Shown here: positions 6,445-15,382 of the stretch, piece after piece | Layout of the letters: each line of letters starts with the position of its first letter | How positions within the stretch are numbered: the stretch's first letter is position 1 | Assembly: GCA_965602035.1 (NCBI GenBank) | Contig: OZ271919.1 | Location: 1,922,001 to 1,986,000 of the forward strand | Direction of reading: 5' to 3' | DNA from: Natronospirillum sp965602035 | Lineage (GTDB): Bacteria; Pseudomonadota; Gammaproteobacteria; Pseudomonadales; Natronospirillaceae | DNA: 64,000 nucleotides | The notes under the pieces: generated by a model | The model's input: only the letters and a program-made list of their open reading frames with translations | What the model was told of the DNA's origin: nothing | The model's database searches: none | Made by a program: the position numbers and the translations under genes

Positions 6445-8799
6445 ATGACGACAGCCCAAACTGCTGCCAAGCGCGCTCTGCAACAAGCACGGATGATACA
6501 CCCTGCCACCGATACCGGTGTAGAAAACCCGTCGCCGGTCGTCAGTACCACTTTTTCCATGAATGATCTGCCCGCACAGGTGCACCTCGCCATCACTGCT
6601 TTGGGCCTCTACCGGTGCAGCATCAATGGTCGGAACGTCACCGATGATTTACTCACGCCGGGCTGGACCGCCTACGACCTGCGCCTGTCGTATCAGGTCT
6701 ACAACGTCAGCGAACTTCTCCAGCAAGGCAGGAACCACATAGAGATCTGGCTTGCCGACGGTTGGCTGCGCTCGCAGATGATGTGGCGCGATGTTGAGAT
6801 TTACAACACCTGGGGCGATAAGCTGGGCGCTCTTGCAGCATTGTTCGATGATAATGGGCAAACCATCATCAGTACCGATAATCGCTGGGCGTCGGGTACC
6901 GGGCCGGTTCGCAAATCCGGCATCTATTGCGGTGAGCACTTCGATGCCCGTTGCACAGAGGTGCGAACCGACCAATCGGTCAGCGAAATGGCTTTTGACA
7001 GCTCGATTCTTGTGCCGCAGGAGGCGCCGCCCGTCAGAGAGCTCAAGCCATTTGAGCCGATAGCCCAGTGGCAGGATGCTGAAGACCGGACGGTCTACGA
7101 CTTCGGCCAGAACCTGGCCGGATACATCGCTTTTGAACTGGAAGGCGCTGCGGCCGGCGATGAGGTTATCATCGAGCATTCAGAGATTGTCGGCCCGAAC
7201 CGGGAGTTCGATAATCGCAACTACCGCACAGCCGCTGCCACGATAGTGTATAAGGCCAGCGGGCAGGCAGTAGAGCGTTACCGACCTCATTTCACCTTTA
7301 TGGGATATCGATACGCCCGTGTCTCCATTTCAGGCAACGGTCGGATAACAGCGATCCAATCCGTTCCGATCAGCTCTGTGGATGATCAAACCGGGTATTT
7401 CGAGTGCGACCTGCCCCTCGTTAACAAGCTGGTGAAAAACACGCTGTGGTCGCAGCGTTCAAACTTCATTGAGGTCCCGACCGACTGCCCGCAGCGGGAT
7501 GAGCGCCTGGGCTGGACGGGAGACGCGCAGGTGTTTGCGGGTACCGCCTGTTACCTGCACGACAGCCACCGTTTTCTGCGCAAATGGTTGACCGATGTAA
7601 TTGCGGAGCAGACCGACAACGGCGCTATCCCGCACGTGGTCCCCAACCCGGTGCGAATGAATAGCACGCACATGGCGAACTTTGTTGGCAGCACAGGTTG
7701 GGGCGACGTCATTCATGTACTACCGCTGACGCTCTGGGAACACTACGGTGACCACGAGGCGCTCGAAACCGCATTTCCCGCGATGCTGCGGTGGATTGAT
7801 TATGTCTGGTCTATAAGCGACGGACCGATCGTTCGCCCGCCGAAGAGCTGGGATGACAAAGGGTTTTCTTTCGGCGACTGGCTCCAACCCAAAGGGCCGA
7901 CAGACAAGCCCCACGCAACGATTGGCGACGACGCCGCTGCCACGATCTACCTCTATATTGCGCTGAAGAATACCGCTCGGGTCGCCGCCATTATCGGCGA
8001 GCATGGCCACGAAGCGTCTTTGCTCAGCAAGGCAGAAACGGTCAGAGATGCTTTCGCCCATGAATTCATTACCCCGGCAGGTCGTGTGGCCTACCACGAC
8101 CAGACATCCTACGCCTTAACGTTGCTTCACGACCTGGTCCCCGGACAGCATCTTGAAACGGCTCGCGCCCAGTTTGTGAATGCAATACGCCGAACCGGAA
8201 CCACTATCGGCACCGGCTTTATCGGAACACCGGCTTTGTTGCCGGCACTGATCAAGGTCGGTGAGTACAAACTTGCCGCTGAACTGTTCCTGCAGGAATC
8301 CGTCCCCGGGTGGCTGTACCAGGTGAAGCAGGGTGCGACCACGATCTGGGAGCGATGGGATGCGCTGCGAGAGGACGGCACCGCCTTCGAGCCAGACATG
8401 AATTCGTACAATCACTACGCCTACGGCGCCGTGTGCCAGTGGCTGTTCGAAGGCGTGGCCGGCATACGACCCACTGATTCCGATCCCGGTTTCAGAACCG
8501 TCGCTCTCAGCCCGGTCGTGTTGCCCGAGCTCGGCAGGGCGGCTGCCAGTTACCGTGCCCATGTTGGCTTGATTGAGGCGGCCTGGTCGCTGGCGCGCGA
8601 TCAGGTTACTTACACGGTCACACTGCCCGAAGGGGTCTCCGGTCAATTTGAGCTCGATGAGCCACTGTTTGATCTGACCGTTAACGGCTCGCCGGCAGAG
8701 CCGACTGCCCCAATACGGTTGGACAGCGGGAAACACACGATTTCGTTCCGCCTGGAACGACTCAACGGCCGCCTGGCCTCCGGGAACCATGCGGCCTGA
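6445..8799 (+). CDS. Alpha-L-rhamnosidase, glycoside hydrolase family 78
   Basis: A 784-residue GH78 enzyme that hydrolyses terminal alpha-L-rhamnose from rhamnosides. N-terminal beta domains (GLYRCSINGRNV, TPGWTAYDLRLSYQVYNV) lead into the catalytic (alpha/alpha)6 barrel with the family signature DCPQRDERLGWTGDAQVF near residue 347, whose Asp and Glu include the probable general acid; a second acidic site is TTIWERWDA near 634. The C-terminal beta-sandwich carries GVAGIRPT and SYRAHVGLIEAAW. There is no signal peptide, so the enzyme is predicted cytoplasmic, acting after uptake by the downstream transporter. The start has TGGAGA upstream. It is the first gene of a LacI-controlled operon. Confidence 0.93.
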   Translation: MTTAQTAAKRALQQARMIHPATDTGVENPSPVVSTTFSMNDLPAQVHLAITALGLYRCSINGRNVTDDLLTPGWTAYDLRLSYQVYNVSELLQQGRNHIEIWLADGWLRSQMMWRDVEIYNTWGDKLGALAALFDDNGQTIISTDNRWASGTGPVRKSGIYCGEHFDARCTEVRTDQSVSEMAFDSSILVPQEAPPVRELKPFEPIAQWQDAEDRTVYDFGQNLAGYIAFELEGAAAGDEVIIEHSEIVGPNREFDNRNYRTAAATIVYKASGQAVERYRPHFTFMGYRYARVSISGNGRITAIQSVPISSVDDQTGYFECDLPLVNKLVKNTLWSQRSNFIEVPTDCPQRDERLGWTGDAQVFAGTACYLHDSHRFLRKWLTDVIAEQTDNGAIPHVVPNPVRMNSTHMANFVGSTGWGDVIHVLPLTLWEHYGDHEALETAFPAMLRWIDYVWSISDGPIVRPPKSWDDKGFSFGDWLQPKGPTDKPHATIGDDAAATIYLYIALKNTARVAAIIGEHGHEASLLSKAETVRDAFAHEFITPAGRVAYHDQTSYALTLLHDLVPGQHLETARAQFVNAIRRTGTTIGTGFIGTPALLPALIKVGEYKLAAELFLQESVPGWLYQVKQGATTIWERWDALREDGTAFEPDMNSYNHYAYGAVCQWLFEGVAGIRPTDSDPGFRTVALSPVVLPELGRAAASYRAHVGLIEAAWSLARDQVTYTVTLPEGVSGQFELDEPLFDLTVNGSPAEPTAPIRLDSGKHTISFRLERLNGRLASGNHAA

Positions 8800-8836
8800 A
8801 CCTACCAGTAATACAACCAAGAAAGTGAGGACGACC

Positions 8837-10135
8837 ATGAAAACAAGAATGCTTGTGAGGACGCTCGGCTTGACCCTGACGGCAGCCAGTCTGTCTTCCG
8901 CCGCAATCGCTTCCAATCACAACGATGTGGAACTGGATCTGCTGACCGATAATACGCCGAACAGTTCTGCGATAGCGGAGGCGCTTGTCGCCGCTTTCGA
9001 AGAACAGAATCCGGGGATTTCAATCTCGACTGGGGTGCGCCCCGGCGGCTCTGAGGGGGACAACCTGATTCGTTCAAGGCTGGCAACCGGCTCAATGAGC
9101 GATGTTTTTTCGTATAATTCCGGCTCATTGCTCCAGGCACTGAATCCCAGTCAGACATTGGTGGACCTCAGCAACGAACCCTTTATGGATCGATTGGGCG
9201 AGTCTTTCCAGCAGGTGGTTGCCCAAGGCGACGAGGTCTTTGGTGTGCCATTCGAGGCCGGAATGGGCGGCGGGATACTGTACAACCGTACGGTCTATGA
9301 GGACCTGGGCCTCGAAGTGCCGCGTACCTGGGACGAATTCATGGCCAACAACGAAGTCATTCAGAATGAATCCGATGTGGCACCGGTTATCGGTACGTTC
9401 GGTGAAAGTTGGACCTCTCAGCTTTTTGTGCTTGCAGACTTCTACAACGTTTTGCAAGAAGACCCGGATTTCGCTGAGGAGTTTACCGCCGGCAATGAAT
9501 CCTTCGCCGAGAACGAAGCGGCGCTAAAGAGCTTTCAGCGCTTGCAGCAGGTTCATGAGGCCGGCTACTACAACGAAGACTATCAGTCCGCCGGCTATGA
9601 GGACGGCCTGCGCATGCTTGCCAACGGTGAAGGGGCCCATTACCCCATGCTGACGTTCGCCATCTCGGCGTTGCAGGACAATTATCCGGAGCAGATCGAT
9701 GATATCGGATTCTTCGCCCAGCCCGGTGACAATCCGGACGCGAATGGCCTGACTGTCTGGATGCCCAGCGCACTCTATATATCGAGTACCGCCTCGGATA
9801 TTGATGCTGCCAAGCAGTTCATGGACTTTGTCGCGAGCACAGATGGCTGTGAGGCTATCGTAGGTGCAGTGGGCGCCTCCGGCCCGTTCCTCGTGGAAAC
9901 GTGCGGACTGCCCGACACCGTGCCGCAGCCGGTTGCCGACATGCTGGTGTATTTCCAGGATTCCGACCGCAATGCACCGGCGCTGGAGTTCCTCTCGCCG
10001 GTGAAGGGGCCGAACCTGCCACAGATCACTGTCGAAATCGGCTCAGGAATTCGCGATGCGCGCTCCGGTGCCGAACTCTATGACCGTGACGTTCGCCGTC
10101 AGGCGCGCCAGCTTGGTCTGGACGGCTGGGACTGA
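8837..10135 (+). CDS. ABC transporter substrate-binding protein (carbohydrate, family 1)
   Basis: A 432-residue solute-binding protein of the maltose/oligosaccharide (MalE-like) class, predicted periplasmic: positively charged start MKTRMLVRTLG, hydrophobic stretch, probable cleavage after AIAS. Recognisable regions are SDVFSYNSGSLLQAL, VPFEAGMGGGILYNRTVYEDLGL and VPRTWDEFMANNEVI. An upstream in-frame ATG at 8789 lies inside the rhamnosidase gene; the ATG at 8837 follows GTGAGGA and begins a proper signal peptide. The mature protein is rich in Asp and Glu, as in halophiles. By context the ligand is probably a rhamnose-containing oligosaccharide or glycoside. Confidence 0.88.
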   Translation: MKTRMLVRTLGLTLTAASLSSAAIASNHNDVELDLLTDNTPNSSAIAEALVAAFEEQNPGISISTGVRPGGSEGDNLIRSRLATGSMSDVFSYNSGSLLQALNPSQTLVDLSNEPFMDRLGESFQQVVAQGDEVFGVPFEAGMGGGILYNRTVYEDLGLEVPRTWDEFMANNEVIQNESDVAPVIGTFGESWTSQLFVLADFYNVLQEDPDFAEEFTAGNESFAENEAALKSFQRLQQVHEAGYYNEDYQSAGYEDGLRMLANGEGAHYPMLTFAISALQDNYPEQIDDIGFFAQPGDNPDANGLTVWMPSALYISSTASDIDAAKQFMDFVASTDGCEAIVGAVGASGPFLVETCGLPDTVPQPVADMLVYFQDSDRNAPALEFLSPVKGPNLPQITVEIGSGIRDARSGAELYDRDVRRQARQLGLDGWD

Positions 10136-10147
10136 TAATCACAAAGA

Positions 10148-10174
10148 GGTTGCCCGGCGCCATGCCGGGTAACC
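10148..10174 (+). other. Intergenic RNA hairpin between binding-protein and permease genes
   Basis: An 11-bp stem (10148-10158 with 10164-10174, one G-U pair) and a 5-nt loop, without a following T run. Such hairpins between a binding-protein gene and its permease genes commonly protect the upstream message and lower downstream expression; that role is inferred here. Confidence 0.6.
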
Positions 10175-10196
10175 CATAATCAAATGAGCGTAAGCC

Positions 10197-11093
10197 ATGA
10201 AACTGTTTCGCAGACAGCGCCGCGTATCGGGCGAGGGCGAGGGACTGCAGTCGTACTACCCACTCTGGTTTTACGTACCGGCCGGCGTTGTATACGGTCT
10301 GATGTTCCTGCTGCCGACCTTTGCGTCGCTCTACTTCAGCCTTACCCGATGGACACTGTTTAATCAGGAGTTTATCGGCCTGGAGAACTTCGTTGAATTT
10401 TTCAACGAACCTTTTTTGCTACAGGGCTTGATCAACACGTTCATATTCGGGTTCAGCACATCTGCCGGTAAAGTGGCACTGGGGATGGGATTGGCCGTGC
10501 TCCTGACATCGAATATCTACGTTCGCGGGTTATTGCGCTCCATCATCTTCTTCCCGGTTCTGGTATCAACCATTGGTATCGGTATCACGTTCACGGTATT
10601 GATGGACCCTCAGGACGGGGTGATCAATACAGCACTGGCATTATTCGGCATCGATGGTCCTGGTTGGTTGACGAACCCCGACCTGGCCATTTTTTCGGTC
10701 GCCCTGGTGGAGGTATGGCGCGGCGTGGGGTTGGCCACCCTGATCATGATCGCCGGTCTGGTCGCCATTCCCTCGGACTATTACGAGGCGGCACGGCTCG
10801 ACGGTGCCTCCTCCTGGCGCCAATTCTGGAGCATTACGGTTCCTCTGGCGCGGCCCGCTATCGCTACCGTCGTTACCCTGAGCCTCATCGACGGATTGCG
10901 CACATTCGACCTGGTCTGGGCCATGACACGCGGCGGACCCGGCTTCTCATCCGACGTGCTGGCTTCTGTTATATACAAACAGTATCAGGCCGGGTTCTAC
11001 GGGCTTTCCACCGCGGGTAACGTCATCCTGTTTGTCGTCATTGCCGTGGTCGCACTGCCGATCGTCGCCTATCTCAACCGGGAGGAGCGCTGA
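10197..11093 (+). CDS. Carbohydrate ABC transporter permease (MalF/UgpA type)
   Basis: A 298-residue inner-membrane permease with about six membrane segments, beginning with WFYVPAGVVYGLMFLLPTFASLYFS. The cytoplasmic EAA loop that docks the ATPase is present near residue 198 (YYEAARLDGASSWRQFWSIT). It follows the binding-protein gene after 61 bp containing a strong hairpin and is followed with a 1-nt gap by the second permease. No ATP-binding subunit is encoded nearby, so the complex presumably uses a shared MsmK/MalK-type ATPase made elsewhere. Confidence 0.9.
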   Translation: MKLFRRQRRVSGEGEGLQSYYPLWFYVPAGVVYGLMFLLPTFASLYFSLTRWTLFNQEFIGLENFVEFFNEPFLLQGLINTFIFGFSTSAGKVALGMGLAVLLTSNIYVRGLLRSIIFFPVLVSTIGIGITFTVLMDPQDGVINTALALFGIDGPGWLTNPDLAIFSVALVEVWRGVGLATLIMIAGLVAIPSDYYEAARLDGASSWRQFWSITVPLARPAIATVVTLSLIDGLRTFDLVWAMTRGGPGFSSDVLASVIYKQYQAGFYGLSTAGNVILFVVIAVVALPIVAYLNREER

Positions 11094-11094
11094 C

Positions 11095-11922
11095 ATGACC
11101 CATACCCGGAAACTTGTCGTTTCAGTCATCGCCTATGCACTAGCAGCGTTGTTTTTTGTCGTACCGTTCGCCTTTATTGCTCTGACAGCCGCCAAGACAC
11201 GCCAGGAGGCGTCGTTGCTCAGCCTAACCTGGCCCACCGAGACGCAACTCTGGGAGAACCTTGTGGCGGTGATTCAGGCACGGGATTACATGATGATCAC
11301 GGCCTTCATCAACAGCGCCATTATTACGGTCGGCAGCGTGACTCTCATCGTTATTTTTTCAGCGATGGTCGGGTTTGTACTGAATCGGCGAAAAACGTCC
11401 TGGAACAAGATGATCGGGTTCCTGGTGCTCTCCGGTCTCATGATACCGCCGGCGATCGTACCGACCATATGGCTGCTGCAGCAGCTGGGTATCTTCAGAA
11501 CTCTGCACAGCATGGTCTTGATCGAAGTGGCCTATAACATTTCGTTCGGGATCATTATGTATCGGGCATTTTTCTCCACGATTCCGACCGAACTGGATGA
11601 GGCAGCCATTATGGACGGGGCCGGCCCCATAACACTGTTCTTCAAGGTGATGCTACCCCTGTTAAAGCCGGTTACCGTGACCAATATCGTCGTACTGTCT
11701 GTCATTATCTTCAATGACTTTGTGCACCCGTTGTACTATCTGCCGGGCGAAGAGAATGTGACCATTCAATTGACGCTTTACAATTTCCAGAGCATGTTCA
11801 ATACGTCGTATAACCTGCTTTTCATGAACGTTCTGGTCATTACTGTACCGATGCTGATTGTCTTCCTGATCTTTAATCGACAGATTGTCGCCGGCATGAC
11901 CTCGGGCGCCATCAAGGGCTGA
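11095..11922 (+). CDS. Carbohydrate ABC transporter permease (MalG/UgpE type)
   Basis: A 275-residue partner permease with about six membrane segments and an EAA loop (LDEAAIMDGAGPITLFFKVM) near residue 168. The ATG is one base after the stop of the preceding permease and is preceded by GGAGGAG inside that gene; the longer reading from 11032 is not needed. It is the last gene of the rhamnoside operon and is followed by a terminator-like hairpin. Together with the upstream permease it should form the membrane channel for an oligosaccharide, probably a rhamnoside. Confidence 0.9.
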   Translation: MTHTRKLVVSVIAYALAALFFVVPFAFIALTAAKTRQEASLLSLTWPTETQLWENLVAVIQARDYMMITAFINSAIITVGSVTLIVIFSAMVGFVLNRRKTSWNKMIGFLVLSGLMIPPAIVPTIWLLQQLGIFRTLHSMVLIEVAYNISFGIIMYRAFFSTIPTELDEAAIMDGAGPITLFFKVMLPLLKPVTVTNIVVLSVIIFNDFVHPLYYLPGEENVTIQLTLYNFQSMFNTSYNLLFMNVLVITVPMLIVFLIFNRQIVAGMTSGAIKG

Positions 11923-11926
11923 AGCT

Positions 11927-11966
11927 CCCAGCGGTTTGGATCGCACGCCATTCAACCGCTGGGTTT
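11927..11966 (+). terminator. Terminator-like hairpin after the rhamnoside operon
   Basis: CCCAGCGGTT (11927-11936) pairs perfectly with AACCGCTGGG (11954-11963) across a 17-nt loop and is followed by TTT. It lies just after the last permease gene and before pncA. The short T run makes it a moderate intrinsic terminator. Confidence 0.6.
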
Positions 11967-11990
11967 GCCTTGAATTCGAGGCCCTCACCC

Positions 11991-12039
11991 TAATGGTCTA
12001 CCTTATAGGACACACTTCAGACAAGTGGAGGGACCATTA
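11991..12039 (+). promoter_or_regulatory. Inverted repeat that could hide the pncA start codon
   Basis: TAATGGTC (11991-11998) is an exact inverse complement of GACCATTA (12032-12039). The right arm lies between the pncA ribosome site GGAGGG and the ATG and includes the A of the ATG. In RNA this would pair the translation start with the upstream leader. Effect on translation is inferred. Confidence 0.4.
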
Positions 12040-12611
12040 TGGTGACTCCTGTGCTGAAAAAAGGCGACGCACTGCTGCTCGTTGATGTGCAGTATGATTT
12101 CTGCCCGGGCGGTGCCCTCGAGGTACCGAACGGAGATTCGATAATTCCCACCCTGAACCAATGGATCGAGGGCGCTCGGAACGCCGACATACCGGTCATT
12201 GCCTCGCGTGACTGGCACCCGGTCGAGCATGTTTCGTTCGCCGATCAGGGCGGCCCGTGGCCGGACCACTGTATTCAGGATACCAGAGGGGCACAGTTCC
12301 ATGCTGACCTGAAGTTGCCCGATGAAACAGTTCGGGTGAGCAAGGGCACGGCATTTGATCAGGACGCCTACTCCGCATTTGACGGGACTGGGCTGAATGA
12401 CTACCTGAATCGTCATGGCGTCAGGCGTCTGTGGGTCGGCGGACTGGCAGAGGATGTCTGTGTTCTTGAAACGGTGAAGGACGGTGCAAAAGCCGGGTTT
12501 GACACGCACCTGATAGCCGATGGCACGCGGCCTGTAGAACCCGGAAAACTTGAAGCAACCCATCAGGAAATGGAAGAGGCCGGCGTGGTGCTGGAGGAAA
12601 CCAATGGCTGA
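12039..12611 (+). CDS. pncA: Nicotinamidase
   Basis: A 190-residue cysteine hydrolase that deamidates nicotinamide to nicotinate in NAD salvage. The catalytic triad of the family is visible: Asp16 (LLVDVQYDF), Lys102 (VSKGTAF) and Cys141 (GLAEDVCVLETV). Asp58, His60 and His64 in SRDWHPVEH fit the metal site. The ATG follows GTGGAGGG. Its stop overlaps the pncB start by 8 nt, so the two consecutive steps of nicotinate salvage are translationally linked. Confidence 0.95.
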   Translation: MVTPVLKKGDALLLVDVQYDFCPGGALEVPNGDSIIPTLNQWIEGARNADIPVIASRDWHPVEHVSFADQGGPWPDHCIQDTRGAQFHADLKLPDETVRVSKGTAFDQDAYSAFDGTGLNDYLNRHGVRRLWVGGLAEDVCVLETVKDGAKAGFDTHLIADGTRPVEPGKLEATHQEMEEAGVVLEETNG

Positions 12612-13965
12612 ACCGTCACTGGCCCCCGGGCCGGCTGCGGACGAGCTGGGGCTGCTCACTGATCTGTACGAGTTCACCATGGCGCAGGCCTACTGGTCGC
12701 AGGGGATGCAGGAAAAAGCCGTATTCAGCCTGTTTTTCCGCGAGCTGCCCCCGGTACGGAATCTCGTGCTCGCATGCGGTCAGGAAGCGGTAAGCGAGCT
12801 GGTTCAGGGGCTCCGCTTTCCCGGGAGTCAGGTTACGAGGCTGGCAGAAACGGGCCTTTTTGAGGACCGGTTCCTGAGATGGCTGGAAAACTACCGCTTC
12901 CGCGGCGATATCTGGGCAGTACCGGAGGGGACACCGGTGTTCCCGAATGAGCCGATTCTGGAGGTAGAAGCATCGGTCATTGAGGGCCAGCTTCTGGAAA
13001 GTCTGCTGATGAACGTGATCAACACGGAGACGTTGCTCGCATCGAAGGCGTTACGGTTTGTGCTGGCCGCCAACGGACGGCCGGTGCTCGATTTCGGCAT
13101 GCGCCGTATGCATGGCCTGGATGCTGCCCTGCGCAGCAGTCGTGCCTACCATGTGGCCGGTATATCCGGCACCAGCAACGTACTGGGATCGCTGCGTTCC
13201 GGGCTTCCGGCTCGGGGTACGATGGCGCATTCCTTCATACAGGCGATGGAGGACGAGGAGGCCGCGTTCAGAACATATGCCACTCTGTACCCGGGCACGA
13301 TTCTGCTGGTCGATACCTTCGATACCCTGCAGGCGGTGGATCGGGTGATTCGCCTGGTACGCGATGAAGGTCTGAATGTCGGGGGCATACGCCTCGATTC
13401 AGGCGACCTCGACAGCCTGTCCCGCGAGTGTCGAAAACGTCTGGACGACGCCGGACTGTACGATATCCGTATCGTGGTCAGTGGCGGCCTGAATGAAGAC
13501 CGGATTTCGGCTCTGCTTGCCGACGGTGCCCCCATTGATGGTTTCGGCGTCGGCACAGAGATGGGGTCCGTAGCCGACGCGCCCACGCTGGACTTCGCCT
13601 ACAAACTGACCGAATACGCCGGGATCCCGCGACTAAAGAATTCTCCGGGCAAAGAGCTGACTCCCGGAGCCAAGCAGGTGTGGCGCTTTGCCGATGGCAA
13701 CGGCGATCAGTTCGTGCGCGACGAGATCACGTTACGATCCGAGAAAAGGAAGGCCACCCCCTTATTGGCTCCGCTCATTCGAAACGGGGAAAAGGTGCGC
13801 AGCGGTTCATCGCCGGATGACTCGCATGACAATGCCTGGTTTCATCTGAACCGGCTGCCGGTGCGCCTCCGCGCGCTGGAACCAGCCAGCACGCCCTACC
13901 CCGTGACATTCAGTGACAATGCCAGGAAAGCCCGTCGCCAGGCACTTGATTCAGCGACCGGCTAG
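12604..13965 (+). CDS. pncB: Nicotinate phosphoribosyltransferase
   Basis: A 453-residue enzyme that converts nicotinate and PRPP to nicotinate mononucleotide. Diagnostic regions are LLTDLYEFTMAQAYW near the start, DFGMRRMHGLDAALRSSRA, VGGIRLDSGDLDSLS and SGGLNEDRI. It is of the longer form found in Bacillus and actinobacteria rather than the 400-residue E. coli enzyme. The start at 12604 overlaps the pncA stop by 8 nt and lies downstream of a GGAGGA within pncA; the longer reading from 12550 is rejected because it runs into pncA. Confidence 0.93.
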   Translation: MAEPSLAPGPAADELGLLTDLYEFTMAQAYWSQGMQEKAVFSLFFRELPPVRNLVLACGQEAVSELVQGLRFPGSQVTRLAETGLFEDRFLRWLENYRFRGDIWAVPEGTPVFPNEPILEVEASVIEGQLLESLLMNVINTETLLASKALRFVLAANGRPVLDFGMRRMHGLDAALRSSRAYHVAGISGTSNVLGSLRSGLPARGTMAHSFIQAMEDEEAAFRTYATLYPGTILLVDTFDTLQAVDRVIRLVRDEGLNVGGIRLDSGDLDSLSRECRKRLDDAGLYDIRIVVSGGLNEDRISALLADGAPIDGFGVGTEMGSVADAPTLDFAYKLTEYAGIPRLKNSPGKELTPGAKQVWRFADGNGDQFVRDEITLRSEKRKATPLLAPLIRNGEKVRSGSSPDDSHDNAWFHLNRLPVRLRALEPASTPYPVTFSDNARKARRQALDSATG

Positions 13966-13982
13966 TGTGCTGTTTGTTGCAA
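13963..13982 (+). repeat. Short dispersed repeat at the pncB stop, copy 1
   Basis: CTAGTGTGCTGT followed by TTGTTGCA, beginning with the pncB stop codon. A near-identical string follows the GGDEF-EAL gene at 39634-39653. Only two copies are seen in this window. Confidence 0.35.
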
Positions 13983-14014
13983 ATCGACCCGCCGCCTGCG
14001 CGTTACCGGAGCTG

Positions 14015-14047
14015 AGGACCGCATTTCGGTTCAATGTCCTGTTTTTT
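14015..14047 (+). terminator. Possible weak terminator after pncAB
   Basis: AGGAC (14015-14019) can pair with GTCCT (14036-14040), with a small inner ACCG/CGGT pairing, followed by seven bases containing TTTTTT. The stem is weak but the T run is good. Confidence 0.3.
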
Positions 14048-14064
14048 CAGGCTACCATCCGCGC

Positions 14065-15318
14065 ATGGAAATCGCACTCGATCGTATCGGCACCTGGTTT
14101 ACCGGCCACCAGGGCTTCGCCGCCAGCCTGTGGGTGGTATTGCTGGCCGTGTCCGCCTGGGCAGCCAACTGGCTGATCAAGAAAATTCTGCTGCGCTGGC
14201 TGTTCCGGGCGTTGCGGGCCAGCCCCTATTCTGCCCGACTGGCCACAGAGCCAGATGTCGGTATTATTGTCGACCGTGTGTCCAATACCGTGCCGAGCAT
14301 CCTGATCGCCACCGGTATTCCCCTGATTCCGGGTATTCCCGACGATATAACACTGGTTGTCGGTAATGTGGCCCAGGCACTCATTGTGTTTCTGCTGGCA
14401 CTTGCCATAGGGCGCTCACTGACCTTTGCCAACCGCTTGTGGGAACGCCGGCCGGAGGCAGTAACCCGACCGATCAAGGGCTACATACAGGTCAGCCGCA
14501 TCGTTTTGTACAGCCTGACCGCCGTGCTTGTCGTTGCCCTGCTGATGGACCAGTCACCGGCCATACTGCTGTCCGGGCTCGGTGCCATGGCGGCGGTATT
14601 GCTGTTTATCTTTCAGCACACGCTGCTGTCGCTGGTGGCCAGTGTTCAGCTCTCATCGAACGATGTGATACGGCTTGGCGACTGGATAGAGATGCCGGAG
14701 CTCAATGCCAATGGCCTGGTATTCGATATCGCCCTGCATACGGTGCGCATCCAGAACTGGGACAATACCATTACCTCGATTCCGACCAAGCGATTCATTA
14801 CCGACCCGTTCAAGAACTGGCGCGGCATGCAGGAATCCGGTGGGCGGCGGATCATGCGCAGCCTGCTGATCGATCAGACCACCGTGCGCTTCATCGATAG
14901 CGCCGATATACAGCACCTGGAACAGTTCAGCCTGCTTCAGGACTACCTGCGGGACAAACAGGCGGATATCGATCAGCGGAACAGCGAACTCGCTGCCGAA
15001 GGCCGGCCGACGCTCGACCGGCGCCGAATAACCAATATCGGGTGCTTCCGTGCCTATGTGGAGCGTTATGTGGACAGCCACCCTGCGATTCATCAGGACA
15101 TGTCGCACCTGGCGCGCCAATTGTCGCCAACCTCAGAGGGTGTCCCGATCGAAGTCTACGCGTTTACCGAGGTTACCGAATGGGGTGCCTATGAAGCCAT
15201 TCAGGCGGACATTTTCGACCATCTGATGGCCATACTGCCGGAGTTCGGGTTACGCCTGTACCAGAACCCGTCAGGTTTTGATTTCCACAGACTGTCACCG
15301 GCCACGAGTCCAGCCTGA
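14065..15318 (+). CDS. Mechanosensitive channel of the MscS superfamily, YbdG-like
   Basis: A 417-residue inner-membrane protein matching the YbdG branch of MscS channels in length and layout. Several membrane helices lie in residues 15-175, the last one (SGLGAMAAVLLFIFQHTLLSLVASVQLS) lining the pore. The MscS beta domain follows with SSNDVIRLGDWIEMP and IRIQNWDNTITSIPTKRF-like sequence, then a C-terminal cytoplasmic domain containing the insertion typical of YbdG. Such channels open on osmotic downshock. It stands alone, 99 bp after pncB. Confidence 0.88.
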   Translation: MEIALDRIGTWFTGHQGFAASLWVVLLAVSAWAANWLIKKILLRWLFRALRASPYSARLATEPDVGIIVDRVSNTVPSILIATGIPLIPGIPDDITLVVGNVAQALIVFLLALAIGRSLTFANRLWERRPEAVTRPIKGYIQVSRIVLYSLTAVLVVALLMDQSPAILLSGLGAMAAVLLFIFQHTLLSLVASVQLSSNDVIRLGDWIEMPELNANGLVFDIALHTVRIQNWDNTITSIPTKRFITDPFKNWRGMQESGGRRIMRSLLIDQTTVRFIDSADIQHLEQFSLLQDYLRDKQADIDQRNSELAAEGRPTLDRRRITNIGCFRAYVERYVDSHPAIHQDMSHLARQLSPTSEGVPIEVYAFTEVTEWGAYEAIQADIFDHLMAILPEFGLRLYQNPSGFDFHRLSPATSPA

Positions 15319-15333
15319 GAACGTAAACGTACC

Positions 15334-15375
15334 TGCTCCGGTAACTGGGTTTCAACGAATTCAATGACCGGAGCA
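15334..15375 (+). promoter_or_regulatory. 9-bp inverted repeat enclosing the ribosome site of the DUF6435 gene
   Basis: TGCTCCGGT (15334-15342) is the exact inverse complement of ACCGGAGCA (15367-15375), 24 nt apart. The right arm contains the GGAG ribosome site that lies 9 bases before the ATG at 15383. It could act as the terminator of the MscS gene or as a translational switch for the small gene; no T run follows. Confidence 0.4.
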
Positions 15376-15382
15376 CCCAACC

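Noticed and set aside
8116..8916. 266-codon minus-strand reading frame
   Set aside because: Antisense to the end of the GH78 gene and the start of the binding protein; no recognisable domain.
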